From the NCBI GenBank assembly GCA_028275295.1, contig JAPWUY010000031.1:1-9868 (forward strand): 9,868 bases of DNA, written 5' to 3'. Each line of letters begins with the position of its first letter. Position 1 is the stretch's first letter. The notes beneath the pieces are model-generated. The model did not search any database. It was not told the DNA's origin and saw only the letters and a list, made by a program, of their open reading frames with translations. The translations under genes and the position numbers were made by a program. Origin of the DNA: Thermodesulfobacteriota bacterium. Its GTDB lineage: Bacteria > Desulfobacterota > Desulfocorpusculales > Desulfocorpusculum. Below are positions 6,914-9,868 of this stretch, piece by piece.

Positions 6914-6936
6914 GGAGGCGCAGAGCGCATCCCTCG
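6914..6936. repeat. Repeat array, terminal fragment (copy 4)
   Basis: Only the first hairpin and the CCCTC that follows remain: GGAGGCGC-AGA-GCGCATCC, with one mispair. It sits 227 bp after the start of copy 3, so it keeps the 229-bp period to within two bases before the sequence diverges. Confidence 0.6.
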
Positions 6937-7009
6937 TGTTTCCAAAGTCTTCGGGCGACATCCTGGATGTGGGGGCGATGGATTAAGAGAAATGGTCCTC
7001 CTCCCCTCG

Positions 7010-7034
7010 GGGCCACGGTGCTCCCCCGTGGCCC
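7010..7034 (-). terminator. Hairpin downstream of the Cys-rich gene, possible terminator
   Basis: Perfect 9-bp stem GGGCCACGG (7010-7018) with CCGTGGCCC (7026-7034) and a 7-nt loop, 30 bp past the stop of the minus-strand Cys-rich gene. There is no T-run on the minus-strand exit side, so its role as an intrinsic terminator is uncertain. Confidence 0.4.
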
Positions 7035-7064
7035 TTAAAGGCGAGGGTTTTCTTCACGGGAAAG

Positions 7065-7559
7065 TCAGCGGGAAGGAGGGCAGGCCTGGATACAAGACCT
7101 GAGCTCGCGCCTGCAATCGATTAGGATGGCGCGTATTTGGGTTCCCTCTCGGCACTGATCACGGCACACGAAGGCCTGCACCTGAACCTCGTCGACACAA
7201 GAATCTAGTTGTGCCTGGTTTCCTCCATGCGCCTCCCTGCATCCCTGGACTCCCTGTTGCCTTTGCTGGTCGCATTGAGCCTTGCAGGCTTCCAGAGCCT
7301 CCAGGTGAGGGCTCACACACCCTTGATATTGCTCCCTGCACGTCTCGGCGCAGCTGTGGTCCACGCTGCGGCAAAGGTCCTTTTCCACTTGCATAAACTC
7401 GCGGCACGTAGCTGCGCAGTCCTTATAATCTTCCTGCGCATCCTGGATGCACCCTGGGTTTCTGCTTGCGCCTAGAACTTGAGCCGGCAGGAACCCACTC
7501 CCCACCGCCATGCCAACTCCAACGAAAAAAGCCCAAAACCATCTAGCCTCCCTTTTCAT
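7065..7559 (-). CDS. Exported Cys-rich protein with repeated CX3C motifs, function unknown
   Basis: A 164-residue protein I do not recognise. The ATG at 7559 has GGGAGG five to six nucleotides upstream; the frame remains open to 7661 but without a better start. Residues 1-31 form a signal peptide: MKRE, a hydrophobic core at 7-24, and likely cleavage after VLGA. The mature part holds 16 cysteines (37, 48, 52, 63, 70, 74, 81, 92, 96, 107, 121, 132, 136, 149, 156, 160), including five CX3C pairs. The spacing repeats: C-X10-C-X3-C-X10-C at 37-63 and 81-107, with a near copy at 121-149, and C-X6-C-X3-C at 63-74 and 149-160. Gln, Glu, Arg and Ala dominate the rest, as in helices. It is likely periplasmic or extracellular with helical hairpins joined by disulfides; metal binding is the main alternative. 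It diverges from the amidase gene. Confidence 0.8.
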   Translation of the reverse strand: MKREARWFWAFFVGVGMAVGSGFLPAQVLGASRNPGCIQDAQEDYKDCAATCREFMQVEKDLCRSVDHSCAETCREQYQGCVSPHLEALEACKAQCDQQRQQGVQGCREAHGGNQAQLDSCVDEVQVQAFVCRDQCREGTQIRAILIDCRRELRSCIQACPPSR

Positions 7560-7751
7560 CTGCACCTCCCTCGATTCGGAATGTTTCGCTCGATTAATGG
7601 AAACTCTCTCCTGGTGCAAATGGTTTACCTCACCTGTGCATGTGGCAAGGCTTTTGGTCACTCACTTGAAAGACCCTTTGGGGCGAGGACCCCAGTAACC
7701 GATTTCCCCTGTAGGGTTCGTGTATTTTCAACGGTCCTTGGCCATCAGGCC

Positions 7752-7781
7752 TTGACAGCTGCGGTTCCCAGAAATGAAAAT
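7752..7781 (+). promoter_or_regulatory. Candidate promoter of the amidase gene
   Basis: An exact TTGACA (7752-7757), an 18-nt spacer and GAAAAT (7776-7781, four of six). It would initiate near 7789, after the ATG at 7774 but before the TTG at 7819, which fits the later start. The rest of the divergent gap (7560-7751) shows no strong promoter for the Cys-rich gene. Confidence 0.35.
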
Positions 7782-7818
7782 TACGTCCTCGGCCTTTGCC
7801 TTCTCAACGGAGGATTTT

Positions 7819-9117
7819 TTGTCGAGGGGCAAGCTCGAAGGATTATTCGACCTCACAAGGGCGATTCTATCCCGGGATCTCCATCCCCAACACTATATCC
7901 AGCTTCTAAAAGCCAGGTACGAGGCCCTGGAGCCCCGAGTTCAGTCTCTCGTTCCAGCGGAGGAAAATCCCTTCGAGAGGCTAGAAAGAGAGGTTCACAG
8001 GCTTCAAGAAAGCCCTTCCGAGAAGGGCGACCTGCCCCTTTTTTGTGTCCCCTTTGGCCTCAAGGACACGTTCCATGCACAGGGCTTCCCCACGAGGGCA
8101 GGGAGCCTCCTCCCTCCTCACGTCCTCACAGGGGAAGAGGGCCCTCTCGTCAAGAAATTGAGGGGACTCGGTGCTTTGATATTGGGCAAGACCCACACCG
8201 CGGAGTTTGCCTATCTGGCGCCTCCTCCAACGAGGAACCCCCATGATCCCAGCCGAACTCCAGGAGGGTCGAGCAGTGGCTCTGCGGCTTCGGTAGCATA
8301 TGGATTGTGCCCCATTGCCATCGGAACCCAGACTGTGGGGTCCATAATAAAGTCAGCTGCATTTTGCGGAATTTTCGGATTCAAGCCATCTTTCGGAAGA
8401 GTGCCCACCGAGGGGTCCATCCCCCTTTCCCCATCTTTGGATCAGGTGGGATTTTTCACGAGGGATGTGGAAGGGATGGAATTGGCTGCATCGGTTTTGG
8501 TGGAGAACTGGAGCTCGTGCGGGAATGCGGGGGAGTTGGTCCTGGGAGTCCCAGAGGGACCCTACCTCCGATGGGCAGGACCCCAGGCAATGGAGAACCT
8601 GGGACTCGCTTTGTCTCGGTTGAAAGAATGCGGGTTGAAGATCGCGGAAGTGAAGGTGCTCGAGAATTTTCAGGAGATAACCCTTCGCCACAGAAGGCTC
8701 ATGGCTGCGGAGGCAGCTCAGGTACACAGGGAGTGGTTTTCGGAATTCAGATCCCTCTACAGGCCCCAGACCCTCTCCCTCATCGAGAGGGGAACGAGCG
8801 TTTCCGACTCCGAGGTGGAGATTTACAGGGAGGGCAGGGCGATATTGAGGGAGATCCTGATGGAGATAATGGAGGAAAAGGGTTTAACTGCGTGGATCTC
8901 TCCAGCCACAGTCGGGCCAGCCCCCATGGGTCTTTCCAATACAGGTGAGTCCACCATGAATCTTCCTTGGACCTATGCTGGCCTGCCTGCAATCTCCCTC
9001 CCCTTCGGAAAGTCGCGAGAAGGCCTCCCCATGGGCATTCAGCTTGTGGGCAGATGGATGAAGGATGAGGAACTCCTGGCTCTGGCTAAGGTCCTCTGGG
9101 CCTTTCTCCGAGCCTAG
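7819..9117 (+). CDS. Amidase-signature family hydrolase (GatA/AmiE-like, COG0154)
   Basis: Ser-cisSer-Lys amidohydrolase that cleaves an amide bond; the substrate is unknown. Counting from TTG 7819 (432 residues), the catalytic Lys is K82 in PFGLKDTF, the cis-Ser is S151 in PGGSSSGSA, and the nucleophile is S175 in GTQTVGSIIKSAAFCG. The 24-residue spacing between the serines is that of the family. The usual IRPAAFCG reads IKSAAFCG here, a mild departure beside the nucleophile. TTG 7819 is preferred because GGAGGA lies four nucleotides before it and the first helix then falls where GatA has it; ATG 7774 (447 residues) has no ribosome site but cannot be excluded. No gatB or gatC is adjacent, so a tRNA amidotransferase role is unlikely. 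The gene stands alone, convergent with the ABC ATPase downstream. Confidence 0.9.
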   Translation: MSRGKLEGLFDLTRAILSRDLHPQHYIQLLKARYEALEPRVQSLVPAEENPFERLEREVHRLQESPSEKGDLPLFCVPFGLKDTFHAQGFPTRAGSLLPPHVLTGEEGPLVKKLRGLGALILGKTHTAEFAYLAPPPTRNPHDPSRTPGGSSSGSAASVAYGLCPIAIGTQTVGSIIKSAAFCGIFGFKPSFGRVPTEGSIPLSPSLDQVGFFTRDVEGMELAASVLVENWSSCGNAGELVLGVPEGPYLRWAGPQAMENLGLALSRLKECGLKIAEVKVLENFQEITLRHRRLMAAEAAQVHREWFSEFRSLYRPQTLSLIERGTSVSDSEVEIYREGRAILREILMEIMEEKGLTAWISPATVGPAPMGLSNTGESTMNLPWTYAGLPAISLPFGKSREGLPMGIQLVGRWMKDEELLALAKVLWAFLRA

Positions 9118-9154
9118 GAGGATGATTGGCCAAACCCAGTGGCCTCGGGGGCCT

Positions 9155-9171
9155 CGAGCCCTCAGGGCTCG
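9155..9171. terminator. Hairpin between convergent genes, weak terminator candidate
   Basis: CGAGCCC (9155-9161), TCA loop, GGGCTCG (9165-9171): a perfect 7-bp stem 37 bp after the amidase stop and in the convergent gap. No T-run follows on either strand. Confidence 0.3.
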
Positions 9172-9256
9172 GCACGTTTCGGGATATTGCCACCCGAAGC
9201 GGGAGATAGTCCCAATCCGAGAAAGGGATGGTTCATGAGGTCGGCCAGAGTGCCTC

Positions 9257-9868
9257 TCAAGATGGGGCGCCTGAGGCCGCAGCTCCTGGTTCGAGGTAGA
9301 TTACCTCGCTCGCATCTTCATAGGAGAGGATCTCCGCATATCTTCCCCAGTCAACGGCTATATCCAGCTGCCTGTAAGCCTCCTCTTCGGGAAATTCCAA
9401 CTCCAGGGCTGTCTGAACAACGTCCCATTTGAGCTGATGCTTCTCAGCCTTCCTGAGCATGCTCATGAGCCACTTGAAGATGGGAAGTCTCCTTATGCGA
9501 GTTGCGAAGATCTCCTTTCTCGCCAAGATGCTGGCTTCGGCAAAGGTCTCCCCAAGGGCTGTGAGGGTTATGTCTCCATGGGCCACAGTTGCGAAGCCCA
9601 GGAGCTCAGCCGCATCCGTGAGGCTCAAAAGTTGATCCGTGCTGAGCTTGAGGTCGCTTGCGAGTTTGTAAAGGTCTGCCCTGTTGTGGGGAAGCTCCCT
9701 CAGGTACTCCAGCAATCCCGTGAGATCGTTGATGGTTATGTGGGGCAAGGCCCTTGTGGTTCCGGGCTCGCCAGGGGCTGTGCCCAATTCCAAGTGCTCT
9801 GGCTGAGTCTGCCCCGCCAAGATGGCATAGATCCTGTCCACTATTTCCAGGAACTTTGGGTCCTTCTT
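9257..9868 (-). CDS. ABC transporter ATPase, nitrate/sulfonate type, C-terminal AAA-associated domain (partial)
   Basis: The 5' end lies beyond the right edge: the frame stays open through position 9868, so the GTG at 9841 is not the start. The visible 203 residues match what I know of the AAA-associated C-terminal domain (PF09821) that extends some nitrate/sulfonate/bicarbonate ABC ATPases. Recognised stretches include YAILAGQTQPEHLELG, LPHNRADLYKLA, LSLTDAAELLGFA, TRIRRLPIFKWLMSML and VDWGRYAEILSY, followed by a short Ala/Gly/Pro tail. The Walker motifs would lie outside the window. The domain looks like a winged-helix-type regulatory appendix whose role is not well established. It is convergent with the amidase gene. 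Confidence 0.85.
   Translation of the reverse strand, partial: KKDPKFLEIVDRIYAILAGQTQPEHLELGTAPGEPGTTRALPHITINDLTGLLEYLRELPHNRADLYKLASDLKLSTDQLLSLTDAAELLGFATVAHGDITLTALGETFAEASILARKEIFATRIRRLPIFKWLMSMLRKAEKHQLKWDVVQTALELEFPEEEAYRQLDIAVDWGRYAEILSYEDASEVIYLEPGAAASGAPS

Larger units (their letters stand above)
6061..7064. other. Gene-free 1-kb region
   Basis: Apart from the terminator at 6122-6158, the four repeat copies and the hairpin at 7010-7034, nothing here can be supported as a gene. No tRNA, rRNA, transposase remnant or CRISPR pattern was seen. Linkers of about 45-105 bp separate the repeat copies. The stretch is strongly GC-biased compared with the coding DNA around it. Confidence 0.6.

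Noticed and set aside
6237..6936. CRISPR array or integron attC cassette array
   Set aside because: The repeats are about 184 bp with diverged linkers, not short repeats with uniform spacers, and no cas, integrase or cassette gene is present.
6958..6970. ACATCC-T-GGATGT palindrome, whose core CATCCTGGATG recurs at 7438-7448
   Set aside because: The second copy is inside the Cys-rich coding sequence and explained by its codons; two short matches are not enough to claim a site.
7479..8246. Plus-strand open frame of 255 codons crossing the gap and the amidase start
   Set aside because: It is a shadow: it is antisense to the N-terminus of the Cys-rich gene and out of frame with the amidase, whose catalytic motifs are certain.
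9122..9238. Small open frame (38 codons, plus strand) with AGGAGG before its ATG
   Set aside because: The AGGAGG touches the ATG with no spacing, the product has no recognisable feature, and it covers the hairpin in the convergent gap.

Overview
The window reads as a bacterial chromosome segment with fairly high G+C, tight gene packing and frequent GTG/TTG starts. Several genes are typical of anaerobic or microaerophilic Gram-negative bacteria: the futalosine route to menaquinone, NitT/TauT-type ABC transporters and an exported Cys-rich protein. A Desulfobacterota-like host is plausible but cannot be shown from the sequence alone.

Left part (1-2709): a minus-strand ABC importer operon, read right to left as substrate-binding protein, ATPase, permease. 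Gene junctions are coupled (1-nt gap, then a 31-bp overlap). Divergent from it, across a 91-bp gap, is a plus-strand operon (2710-6060) with the radical SAM enzymes MqnE and MqnC and a COG0402 amidohydrolase that is probably the aminodeoxyfutalosine deaminase. Together these would turn the MqnA product into cyclic dehypoxanthine futalosine, apart from the MqnB step. mqnA, mqnB and mqnD are not in the window. The operon ends at a clear hairpin terminator (6122-6158).

The gap between the two operons is the most informative regulatory site. Two palindromes with identical arms (GACCA-N2-TGGTC) lie exactly 42 bp apart, and the candidate promoters of the two operons interleave around them with overlapping -10 elements. 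This suggests one regulator controls both operons, and therefore that the importer has a role linked to menaquinone synthesis, perhaps uptake of a precursor or related aromatic/nucleoside compound. The ligand is unknown.

Middle (6061-7064): about 1 kb without a convincing gene. It holds a GC-rich, hairpin-rich repeat array with two near-identical 184-bp copies at a 229-bp period, one diverged copy and one fragment. The many short open frames here are by-products of the repeats.

Right part (7065-9868): a minus-strand gene for a small exported protein with 16 cysteines spaced 4, 7, 11 or 14 residues apart, as on one face of a helix; a divergent plus-strand amidase-signature enzyme; and, convergent with that, the C-terminal domain of a second NitT-type ABC ATPase that runs off the right edge.
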